Assembly (NCBI RefSeq): GCF_000143415.4
Contig: NW_003314306.1
Location: forward strand, 298,587-362,586
Length of the DNA stretch: 64,000 bases
Direction of reading: 5' to 3'
Source: Selaginella moellendorffii
Lineage: Eukaryota; Streptophyta; Lycopodiopsida; Selaginellales; Selaginellaceae
How positions within the stretch are numbered: the stretch's first letter is position 1; every line of letters begins with the position of its first letter. Positions 23,463 to 32,489 of the stretch are shown piece after piece. The position numbers were made by a program, and so were the translations under genes. Below the pieces are notes generated by a model. The model made no database searches and was not told the origin of the DNA. It was given only the letters and a program-made list of their open reading frames with translations.

Positions 23463-24610
23463 TGTAAGGAACCAACTCGCCGAGGTGTCGTAGGCTAAGG
23501 GAACCCCGAAAGCATGACCAAAATGACAAAGAGTTCATCGGATGGGACCAAGTCAAAGATCGAGTCCAAGACCGACTCTAGGACCGAGTTCGAGATAGAG
23601 TCCGGAATCGAGTCCAAGACCGACTCGGGGACCGAGTTCGAGTCCGAGTTCGAGACCGAGTTCGAGACGGAGTCCGAGATCCGAAATCGGGTCCGAGACC
23701 GAGTCCGAAGTCGAGTCCGAGGTCGGGCCCGAGATCGGGTCCGAGATCGAGTCCGCGATCGAGTCCGAGACCGAATCCGAAGTCGGATCCGAAATCGGAT
23801 CCGAGATCGAGCCAGAGACTAAGTCCAAATACTAATACGGGTCAAGGGGTGAAAGCCCAAAGCGTGCGTCCCCCAGGGGGGGGGGGCTGCAGGGGGTTCC
23901 AAAAGTATAGTAGGGATAGTGAGGTCCAGGAACCAGTTTTGAAGGGACTCTCCAGTTGGGCTTCCAAACCGACTTGAGGTTGGGACTGGGACTAAGGGGC
24001 CTTGGGTGGGAGTGAGCATGGACTTGGCTGGTGCCGGAGGGGCCATCCAAGGAAGTGCTCAAGAGCAGCTCCCACTCCCGAAAGGGAAACCGATTGCGGT
24101 GCTCCCGGCTCATGTGGAGTGGTGCCCCACTTGAGTACCATGCGGCTCATTGGTCCTCGCCCTTCCTAGGGGCTTGGGCCTTCCTTCGGGATGGAAGTGG
24201 GGGGCGAGAGGTACCCATACCGGGCCGTTAGGCCACGGTGTTTCGCCCCGGCGTCCCGAAGCAAGTGTTGCACTCAAGACTTGGGATTTAGAGGGTCCCA
24301 TGATCAAGTCTTGTGGTACCAAGGGATGTTAGGAACCTGGAAGCTTGGTGTGCTTGGCTGCTTGTGCTTGCGGGGAGTGTAGCCGAACCTTAAGTCCAGT
24401 CTAACCCGGGGAGGGGGATTGGGAGTGATTTGGGAATCCGTGGAAGGATGGCTAACACTCCGTTGCTCGTGCAGTGAGTAGCTGAAACCAAGTAGGAGCT
24501 GGTACCATAGGCGAGAACCTTGGCAAGGGAACTTAGCAAAAGCCAAGGCAGTGTTGGACGGATAGACGAGGTAAGCTAGCAAATTGGAAAGGAAAAATTT
24601 GTGGCTTACA
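23463..24610 (+). repeat. Chromovirus 3' LTR
   Basis: It has the same length and ends as the 5' LTR, with about four substitutions noticed. It is followed directly by the second copy of GTCCG. Confidence 0.95.
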
Positions 24611-25002
24611 GTCCGTGGATTCCATGTGATCTTCATAGACCCACAGCGTCTTTGAAATTGTGGGCCTCCTGGACAACCTCCCCTAGCTCCCTCTAGGAAT
24701 TCCTCATAGCCGCTGCCCCCCTCCGGGAAGCCGCTAGGATGTGCAAGGTGGATCTTGAAGGCGGACGTTGTCTCTACCACAAGTGCCAGTCCATATTCTT
24801 GCATGGAACTGCATGGAGTGTCTGTCACTTGGATGAGGATCCCCATGCATTCTTTTCTCCCACCATCTGTGTTGTACAGCCTCAGATCCTCGCCTTCCAT
24901 CCCGAAAGTCCAACTGGTGAGCTCCTCCCCCTTCTCTGCATCCACATTGACAGTGGCTGGAAGAAGAACGCAGTTCCTTGCCTGTTCAGAAATGCACAAC
25001 AA
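24611..25002 (-). pseudogene. N-terminal part of the large ParB-like gene, severed by the chromovirus
   Basis: The minus strand is open through NVDAEKGEELTSWTFGMEGEDL, KECMGILIQVTDTPCSS and LALVVETTSAFKIHLAHPSG, then runs into the chromovirus LTR at 24,610. The five bases GTCCG occur on both sides of the element. Removing the element and one copy joins this segment to the open frame at 17,069, although a small frame adjustment is needed near the join. Upstream of about 25,000 the frame is unclear; an intron may start there. No domain is recognised. Confidence 0.45.
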
Positions 25003-25957
25003 TTAGAGCTGACAGATGAAAAGCTAGTAGCTGGAAATAACGTGAGGCCACACGCCATTCACCACTGCATCAGATGTCTTGAGGCTGCATCCTAAGATGG
25101 CGTGAGGCTACACGCCATCTGTAACCGGACTGCACTCGAGAGCCCAATCGGTGCATGCCAATGTTGCTACTGAATGGCATGTGGCCTCATGCCATTTTCT
25201 ACTTGGCCTAAAAGACTTACCATTTGAAGCCGAATGGAGGCGTGACAATCGAGGCCGGACTCGCTGGCGAATGTGCACTGTGTGTGTAGCGGATCGTAGC
25301 AGCAAGGCTACTCTGCCACTTAACAGTTGGAGAGTGGCACTGAAATCTCCCGGGACGCCAAGTGGGTTGCGTGTGGGTGGCGGAGTGGGCGGCGGAGTTG
25401 GCGGCGAAGTTACAAACTGGGTGTGTCTTGAAGTGGACGCCGATGCACACGAGCGCGATGCGAGCGCGAGTGTGATGCAAGCGCGAGTGGACGCCGATGC
25501 ACACGAGAAACCTGTAGAGAAGGTAGATGAGTGCGAATGTGAGCGTGATCGCGAGTGGGAGCGCGATGCGAGCGCGAGTGTGCGAGCGTGAGCGCAAGTG
25601 TGCCAGCGCAAGTACGAAGCAAAATGCAAAACCTAACCTCACACGCGTGAAATGTCACAACGGTTGGTAATCCCGCCACGTCATCATTCCTCGGACTTGG
25701 GCGCCACCATTAATTTTTGGATTGCCGCGCGCATGCAAGCACACAAAATCCAAAAGAAATCCGCAACGTCATCATTCCTCGGACTGCATGCACGCGAAAT
25801 CCAAAAGAAAGATCATGATTGGGATATCATTTAATACCCTCGCTATATTTATACCATGCATGATTGGATATTCCAAAGCATCTTGTATTTCCAAAAATGG
25901 CAGATGTTCAGCTAAATAAAGAAATTTTATCTGTTTCTATTTTTCTCTCAAATCAAT

Positions 25958-27290
25958 ATTATAGCGTGTGGGCTCATGCAATTTTGAACCAAAGAAACCC
26001 AAAAAACGTTGGACCCAAAATATTTTTAAAAAACCCAAAAAACCCTAAACATTTTAAACCCAAAAATCCAGGCGTCCTGTGGCGTTATTCCTTGAATGGC
26101 GTGTGGGCGCATGCCATTTTCAGGGCCAAATGCTGAATGGAGAAAAATTCCCTTTCAGTGCAAATGCTGCAAGAGGCAGATGCTGAGCACAAAAGACTGT
26201 AACTACCTCACATGACACAGATAAACTTTTCTCTATTTGGCAAAGATAAACTTTATAGCGTGTGGGCTCATGCAATTTTGAACCCAAAAAATGCACCAAA
26301 AAATTCTCGGCGTCATCTGGCGTTATCTCTTGAATGGCGTGGGGCCGCATGCCATTTTCAAGGGCACATAGGAGTATATTTCTAGGATATTCTGACACGC
26401 GCGAGATTTTTTTGAGTTTTTTGGAGATCCAACCGTTAGATCGCAACTAGATTTTACAGAAAGGTATACAATGTCTTTCTTGATGACCCTGCAAAGAAGC
26501 ATCTCGATCAGACACCACATGAGACCACACGAGCCTTACAATATTTCAGGGGCATTTGCCATAGATCCGACCGTTATTTTGCTCCAAGATTTTACAGTTT
26601 GGTGTGCATTGACTTTTCCATCGACACTGCAAAGGGACATCACAATCAAATGCGGGATCACAAGAAACTAACTTCACTAACTCTGGTTTCACTAAGATCT
26701 ACGTAAGGAGTTATGAAATGAAAGGACCCTCTCTATTGAAATGTGTTTATGGTCCTAGGGGCATTGTGACATATCAAAGGATTTTGCATCAAGTTCTATA
26801 TTTGCATGTTTATCAAGCTACTGAATTGCTAAACCCTAAACCCTAAACCCTAAACATGTGGCAAATGCTGCGTGAAGAAAGATGCCCTTTCTGGGCAAAT
26901 GCTGTAAGAGGCAGATGCCGAGCAGATGTATCTCAGGCTAGCGAAGGGGACAAACGAAAGCTAGCTATAAACATGACGGGATGCAAATAGATTACTAGGC
27001 TGGTCCTGCGAAAATCAAAAACCATAATTGAAAACATTGAAAATGCAAAAAGAAAGGTTTATAATATTTTTGAATTTTAAGCAACCAAAGGAATGTAAGT
27101 AGGGCATGTGTTTGTAAGTTTAAAAATGCCTCGACCACTTAAATTCCCAAGTAAATAAAGCTGTTTCTATTTTTGGTACAGGTAAACTTTATAGCGTGTG
27201 GGCTCATGCAATTTTGAACCCAAAAATGCACCAAAAAATGCTCGACTAGCATTATTCTTTGAATGGCGTGTGGCCTTATATTGCCATAAA
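25958..27290 (+). repeat. Three dispersed copies of a palindrome-bearing unit (about 110-160 bp)
   Basis: Each copy has agcgtgtgggctcatgcaat, then ttttgaacc and an A-rich stretch, then (in two copies) atgcaccaaaaaat, and ends with a full palindrome aatggcgtg...gccat. Copies start near 25,958, 26,246 and 27,181. The first has a longer insert between the two palindromic parts. Confidence 0.65.
26830..26854. repeat. Interstitial plant telomere repeat (CCCTAAA)3
   Basis: Three perfect CCCTAAA units plus a partial unit stand alone in the intergenic region. This could be a telo-box cluster in a promoter or a scar of double-strand-break repair. Confidence 0.7.
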
Positions 27291-27705
27291 TGGACGTACA
27301 CACACAGCATAATTATTCCTTTACACGGCGAATAATCTTGGCGCGGATCGCTGACATGGCATGGCAAAGTTCGAATCACTGACATGGCACAGCTGGATCG
27401 AGGCAAGGACATGATGTAACAAAGTTCAACCTCCGACAGCAAAGTCTAGAAGCTACTCAGTTTGAAATTTGTCAGAGGAGTCATAAGATCTGGTTTGTCA
27501 GAGGATTTGATGTGACGTTCAAGCGTGTGTTATTTTTGAATTCTCGAACTCATTCCTAGGTCTATCATTTTTATGCGCCATGTTCTTGGTTCCGCTGAGC
27601 GCAGTGAGCGCTGCTTGTGTAAGTGGCATTGTGAGCTATGGTTTATGCGTCTACGAGTGGTTGCAGCATTGCGAGCGCCATTGCGAGCGGCAGTTTATGC
27701 GAGTG

Positions 27706-27785
27706 GCAATTTGTGCGAGCGGCGCTACGAGCAGTTGCGGTGTTGCGAGCGGCGCTACGAGCAGTTGCGATGTTGCGAGCGGCAC
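27706..27785 (+). repeat. Tandem repeat of about 34 bp
   Basis: Two nearly identical units containing gcgagcggcgctacgagcag and ttgcg(g/a)tgt are followed by a partial third. Short gcgagcg words continue on both sides. Confidence 0.65.
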
Positions 27786-27876
27786 TGTTTTTGGTGTGGC
27801 TACCACTTCCTCTTGATATTCGGCACTTGTGCTTCCTGGTATGTTCACCATGGAATGGCTTAGGACCACATTTAGA

Positions 27877-27936
27877 AATGGCATGAGGCCTCATGCCATT
27901 AGTGGTACCACTAATGGCATGAGGGCTCATGCCAAT
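27877..27936. repeat. Composite 60-bp palindrome
   Basis: Two copies of the short palindrome (27,877-27,900, perfect; 27,913-27,936, near perfect) are arranged around a perfect palindrome agtggtaccact, so the whole block is itself an inverted repeat centred at 27,906. It could form a long hairpin or cruciform about 150 bp before the transposase-like gene. Confidence 0.8.
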
Positions 27937-28087
27937 TTTGTGAATGCGAAATTTCACGTGGGTGTCAATAGCATGTTTGAATAATGGCATGTGACCTCAT
28001 GCTATTGAGGTTGTTTGGTATGTTATGATTTAGGCCATTCTCCAATCATTTTTTGTATGGTCTTAACTTCTTTTCTGCACTTTCAGA

Positions 28088-31000
28088 ATGGCCTTCAGGG
28101 TTAGGGAAAAGGTTTACATTTTGAATGGTGGGAAGAGAGTTGCAAAAGGGACCCTTGTGTCTATGGATCAGAACTTTGTTATACACTGTCAAAGGCTTAG
28201 GGAAGGCAATGCTGCTGTATCAGTAGAGACTGTCTTCGATGGGAATGTGGTCGCTATTGAACGAGGAGAGATGGTCATCGGGGTAAATGTTGTTGTTGCC
28301 TTGAAAAATCTTCAGAAGAAAGCAGATGTTGGGGACAGCGCAAGTGCAACGCATGTTCCCTCCGTGGATCTTAAGAACTGTGCTACATGGATTCAGGCAA
28401 AGGTGTTTCTAAACAACCCCGAGGGGGAGGTGGTAGCTGAGGGCTTAGCCACAGTTGTCGATCCAAGAGATGCGGTTGCTAATCAAGAATTGGGCTGGGA
28501 TGATATTGGAGTTGCGATTTTAGAGGTTGTTGACACAGAAGAAAACAGTCTGACTATTGGAAGCATTGTGCAGTGGAAATTGAGGCACTTAGTGTTTGAG
28601 AATGTGAAGGATTCACAATCAAACACCACTACAACTGATGACAGAACATCTCTTCATGGGAAAAGAAAGTACACCTTCCTAAAGCGCAGCCAAAGGGATC
28701 TGAGCAACGAACCGAAAAGGCAAAAAATGGTGATGGAGGTTCGAATGGTCTCGACAGTTGCTTGTTGTAAGAGGAGGTGCTGTCAACATGCTGATTGGGA
28801 TGCTATTGAAGAGGAGAGAGCAAGATACAAGACATTGTCCTGGAAGGCAGCTCGCAATTTTGTGTATGAGGCATTACGGTCATCTGTTGATGCTTCAGAA
28901 CATCAGGTGAGGGGCATGGTCTTCTAGAGGGGTTTGGTCTGCATGAAGGCATGGAGAATCATTTATGGAGTCCCTCGAACCACATTCTACAGAATCAAAA
29001 CTGAGTTCGAGGAACAAAGGGTTCAACAGGCAGTCCATGGGAACGACGGTACGCACAAAACCAGAGGTCATGTTGTATATGGAGAGGCAATCTTCAAGAG
29101 GTTTGTCGAGACATGTAGCGAGCAGCAACCACATAAAACCCGCCTCTTGGAAGATGGAACACGAGACACCCAACGAGTTCTCCCTTCCATGTATACCAAG
29201 GGGGCCATATTGGAAGATGTGAATCAGGAACTCCAGAGTAATGGCTACAAGAAGCTGAGCCAATCTAGATTTAGTAGATTGTGGAGCAACAGGTTCAGAG
29301 ATGTGAGTATAGGAAAGTACTCCAGCTTTTCAAAGTGTGACGAGTGCACTGCTATCAAAATGGCTTTGTCGAAGAATTCTTGCAGCGCTCAAGAGCAAGA
29401 GACGTTGGTTAGAAGGCGGCTCGACCACAACATCGAGCAGAGAAGCTGCAGGACTGCATATTATCATAACAGGATTCTCTCCATGGAGAGACCTGACTCT
29501 TACCTCTGCATCATCCACGACAAAATGGACCAGAAAAAGACGTGCTTACCTCGACTCAATCCTGCCCCCAAGGCAATCTCTTCATCCATGCAGCTGCCTG
29601 TGTCTCTGTTTGGCATAATCGCTCATGGGCATGGTGCCCAGAACTATGGGAACTTCTTTGTACCTCTATGGGGTGGCGGGGGTGCAAACATGATGATTGC
29701 GTCCCTAGCAAAACACTTAAGGTCTCTGCAAAGTGCACAGACTGAGCTGAACGGCCAACCCTTGCATAAGGCCCTTGTTGATTGAACCCCATACAGGGTT
29801 CAGCTGGAGGAGGAGCAAAGGCTTGCAGTATCGCGTGAGTCCCCATGCCATCCCAGTGAATATGTTGGCCGTCAGATTGTAGGGTTATCACGTGAGGCCT
29901 CATGCCATTCCGACGAGGCTGGTCGCCCGGTGAATGCACAGCCTCATCCAAACGAAGCAGAATCTCAAGGAAGTTCTTGCGGCCGATGTGGCCTTCCACC
30001 CCATCTTCTGCTCCAAACAGACAATGCTGGCAGTGAGAACAAAAACATGTACGTCTTCGCGTACTTGGCGATGCTTGTTGCCAAAGGCATATTTGAAATG
30101 GTTACACTTGGCTTTCTCATGGTTGGGCACACTCATGAAGACGTCGATGCCATGTTCAGTCACCTGGCAGAGTCCCTCCAGCGATCCAATGTCCTCACCC
30201 TCCCACAACTCTACGATGAATTCCAAAATTGCATCAAAGGCACTGTTGAAGCTGCACTTGTGACAGAGGTTCCAGACTTTAAGGGGTTTGTAAGAGGCTA
30301 CATCAGGGACGGATCCAAAACGCTGATTGGCCACTCCAAGCCTCTTCAGTTTCATTTCAGCATGTGTGACGGTGCTCCAGTGATGAGGTACAAGATGAGA
30401 GAATGGGACACAGTGTGGCTGCCAGTGGACGGCATTGAACTCTTCAAGAGAGATCCCATAACTGGGGAACCTATGATTCCTCAGGGTTCCCCACGGCCGA
30501 TGCACCCGGATGGACTCAAAGACCAGGAAAGTATAGTGGCCGGGATTAGACAGCATATTGCCTTCTGGAAGAGGGGGTTGGTGTTTGGTGGAGAATCCTA
30601 TATCCAGAGGTGCAAGCCTTTGCTCGAATACTGGGAGAAGATTATATCTGCTATCCAAAATGGGCCGGTTGTATATGAAGAATTGGAAGAGTCCTTTTGG
30701 CCAGAACCCAGAGCACCAGATAGTAGCGGAACAATGTCCTCTGGAAATGCAGTGACAGATAACGATGTTGAGGATCACTATTGTGGGCCGAGGAACAAGA
30801 AGCCGGATTCAGCATTCAATCCAGTACAGGTCTGCAAAGGAATGGTTGTGCTTGTCAGACCCAGTAATAAAAAACAAATGATATGGGTGGGGCGCTGCAT
30901 CACTGATGCAGAGGAGGACGCGGAAACTAACTCCTTCAATGTAACTGTGGAGTGGTTCAAGCCAAGTTCCGGATATATGAAGGATTGCCTAGAAAAGAGA

Positions 31001-31228
31001 TGGGTGCTGAATCCAAGGGATCCCAGCATGAGCATATCGGTGGATAATGTTGTGCATGGTTGGATGCGGAAGCAGAGTGCCACCATCACCTTGCTAGACC
31101 ATGCAAGAGATGCAGCAAGAGCATTCATAACCCGGGTTCAAGGTGAGATTCATTAATATTCCTTTACTAAGTTTCTAATGTATTTTATTTCAAGGTGAAC
31201 AATCCGAATCTGAATTAGAGGAGGCATG
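28088..31228 (+). pseudogene. Transposase-like gene with RNase-H-fold motifs (DUF7869-like)
   Basis: The frame starts MAFRVREKVYILNGG, with a region like the accessory domains of plant transposases (KGTLVSMDQNFVIHCQ). It continues after a TAG at 28,925 with KAWRIIYGVPRTTFYRIK, SKCDECTAIK, and LCIIHDKMDQKKTCLP (first aspartate). It stops again near 29,785, then resumes from about 29,930 with LLLQTDNAGSENKN (second aspartate) and FLMVGHTHEDVDAMFSHL (third acidic site). These three blocks match eukaryotic DUF7869-type proteins, thought to have a DDE/RNase-H fold. The C-terminal part (VCKGMVVLVRPSN...) may be a small beta-barrel. An apparent intron (about 31,142-31,193) leads to a short last exon ending near 31,228. 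Two palindromes sit in intron-like DNA at 29,833-29,909. The internal stops make it inactive unless they are misread introns. Confidence 0.6.
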
Positions 31229-31437
31229 ATGGCATGTGGTCTGAGATGATGTGACATATGCATTTACCAATCACACGTGCATAAATCTAATAATATGGCG
31301 TGTGGCCCATATTAATGGCACATAAACCCATATTGTGGGCTTACGTGCTTTATGTACCATCATTCCCTTGCAGCGTGTGTGTTGGTTTCCTTTTATAACA
31401 CAACGAACTCCATATTTTAGGGTGAAGAGCGTTCTCA

Positions 31438-31694
31438 TGGCAAGCACAAAATCTGTAAGTGAGGCAGAAAAGGAGACGGAGAAGGAGATAGGTGAAGATG
31501 TAGAATATATAAGTCTTCCAAACTCCCCGTACTATACTCCAGGTGATCATTTTTCTGAACAAACGGCAACATTAACAACTATCGAGAACGCCCCAGTAAC
31601 GTCAGAGACAACAATCCAAAGCAAAACAACTGACCCGGAGAAGGATGATAGTACCGCTGAGAGTACCAAAAAGGAGGTGTCCACTAGCGCTTAG
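31438..31694 (+). CDS. Small hypothetical Ser/Thr/Glu-rich protein
   Basis: An 85-codon frame begins MASTKSVSEAEKETEKEIGE and stays hydrophilic to its end (DSTAESTKKEVSTSA). No domain is recognised. Its position between the transposase-like gene and the right inverted repeat, next to a palindrome at 31,701-31,724, suggests it belongs to the element. It may be a small protein, a last exon or chance. Confidence 0.25.
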
Positions 31695-32135
31695 GCTTAT
31701 AATGGCGTGTGCCCTCATGCCATTTACTTGATCACCAAATACCTTTTTCCCTTTGCACTAGTATATCTTAATACCGGTCTGAGAAATAGAATGGCATGTG
31801 CCCTCAGGCCTTTTACTAAATCACCTTTGAAAGAAATGCAAGCCTCTATGTCGTAAAAAAAAGGTACTAGAGAAATTCCTTAATAATATGAATGTTATTT
31901 AGTTTCATGAAAATACACTAAGGGTCAAATGAGTTAAATGACTTCTCCAAACTAGCAATGCCTCTTGCTACACCTTCACAATTAGATTCATTAGAAAAAG
32001 ATAACATTGAATAATATCTAAATGTTCTCACCATTAAGTTATATGTCTGGCTAATAGGAATGACGTTCATCTTGGAAAGCTCACCACACGCTCAATGAAC
32101 AAACAAATAGTGTGTGCGCGCATGCCATCGCTCTT

Positions 32136-32160
32136 CTTTAGCTTCAGATTCGGCTTGTTC
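32136..32160 (-). repeat. Inverted copy of the transposase-like last exon
   Basis: The minus strand here reads aaggtgaacaagccgaatc and onward, matching 31,192-31,214 on the plus strand with one difference. So the right end of the element holds an internal inverted duplication of the last exon and its 3' splice site. Confidence 0.6.
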
Positions 32161-32330
32161 ACCTTGACAATGAGATTTATTATACAACCAGATGGACTCA
32201 GTCTGGACACAAAGTCACCGCGCTAGTCACCATGCCCCAGATATGTCTAGCCCCTGGACAAAAAACATATAATTTCACGTCATTTTCAAATACTTGAAAA
32301 TTTGTACCTAGTCCCATTTTACTGAATAAA

Positions 32331-32352
32331 TCCCACTTTAACGAAATAGAGC
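32331..32352 (-). repeat. Right 22-bp inverted repeat
   Basis: It is the partner of the left repeat, with identity over all 22 positions. Flanking bases on the two sides do not show an obvious duplication. Confidence 0.7.
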
Positions 32353-32489
32353 TTTATTTGTGTTTTTACAGGCTACATTATAACTTGATAATTGTGACAA
32401 TCAAGTTTCAAGTACAAAATTAGATAGCCTAGGAAATATTTTGGAAGTCCCTCTCTGATATTATCCTAAAGCAGACTAATAAGCCTGCA

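Larger units (their letters stand above)
17070..24610 (+). mobile_element. Chromovirus (Ty3/Gypsy) with two LTRs and target duplication
   Basis: Both LTRs are 1,148 bp (17,070-18,217 and 23,463-24,610), begin TGTAAGG and end GGCTTACA. By eye they differ at about four positions, so the insertion is recent. The target duplication GTCCG lies at 17,065-17,069 and 24,611-24,615. The interior has a PBS (18,221-18,232), gag-protease-RT-RNase H-integrase, and a C-terminal chromodomain, which marks a chromovirus. A purine-rich tract precedes the 3' LTR. The pol frame has one stop, a frameshifted patch and two apparent introns. Confidence 0.95.
25003..28087. other. Divergent intergenic region of the candidate element, repeat-rich
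   Basis: It lies between the 5' ends of the two divergent genes. Contents: palindromes at 25,037-25,059, 25,096-25,119, 25,173-25,196, 26,095-26,118, 26,333-26,356, 27,262-27,287, 27,877-27,936 and 27,983-28,006; a GC-rich region with acgccgatgcacacgag repeats (25,435-25,620); three longer related units (about 25,958-26,118, 26,246-26,360, 27,181-27,290); a related pair at about 26,127-26,190 and 26,863-26,928; and a tandem repeat at 27,706-27,785. The open frames here look like artefacts of low complexity. Promoters of both genes should lie here, but none is evident. Confidence 0.5.
11700..32352. mobile_element. Candidate large two-gene DNA element with 22-bp terminal inverted repeats
   Basis: An exact 22-bp inverted repeat (beginning GCTCTATTTCGT) occurs at 11,700-11,721 and 32,331-32,352. 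Between them lie two divergent decayed genes, a ParB-like/methyltransferase-like gene on the minus strand and a transposase-like gene on the plus strand. About 20 copies of a short palindrome are confined to the same interval. Subtracting the chromovirus and one target copy leaves about 13.1 kb. No target-site duplication is obvious next to the repeats, so the true ends may differ. That this is one mobile unit is inferred from repeat placement, palindrome limits and gene content; no known transposon superfamily was recognised. Confidence 0.5.

Noticed and set aside
27573-27863. Open frames in the GC-rich repeat before the transposase-like gene
   Set aside because: They arise from tandem gcgagcg units in several frames, without a domain.
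16831-28927. In-frame TAG stops in both genes of the element (16,831; near 14,175; 28,925) as a sign of stop-codon readthrough or a changed code
   Set aside because: TAA and TGA stops and frameshifts also occur in the same genes, so ordinary decay explains them.
13000-31800. CRISPR-like array made by the short palindromes
   Set aside because: Spacing is irregular, copies vary, and the setting is plant nuclear DNA.
11700-32352. Integrated giant virus or Maverick-like element
   Set aside because: No capsid, packaging ATPase or protein-primed polymerase was seen, and the genes have introns and plant-transposase-like motifs.
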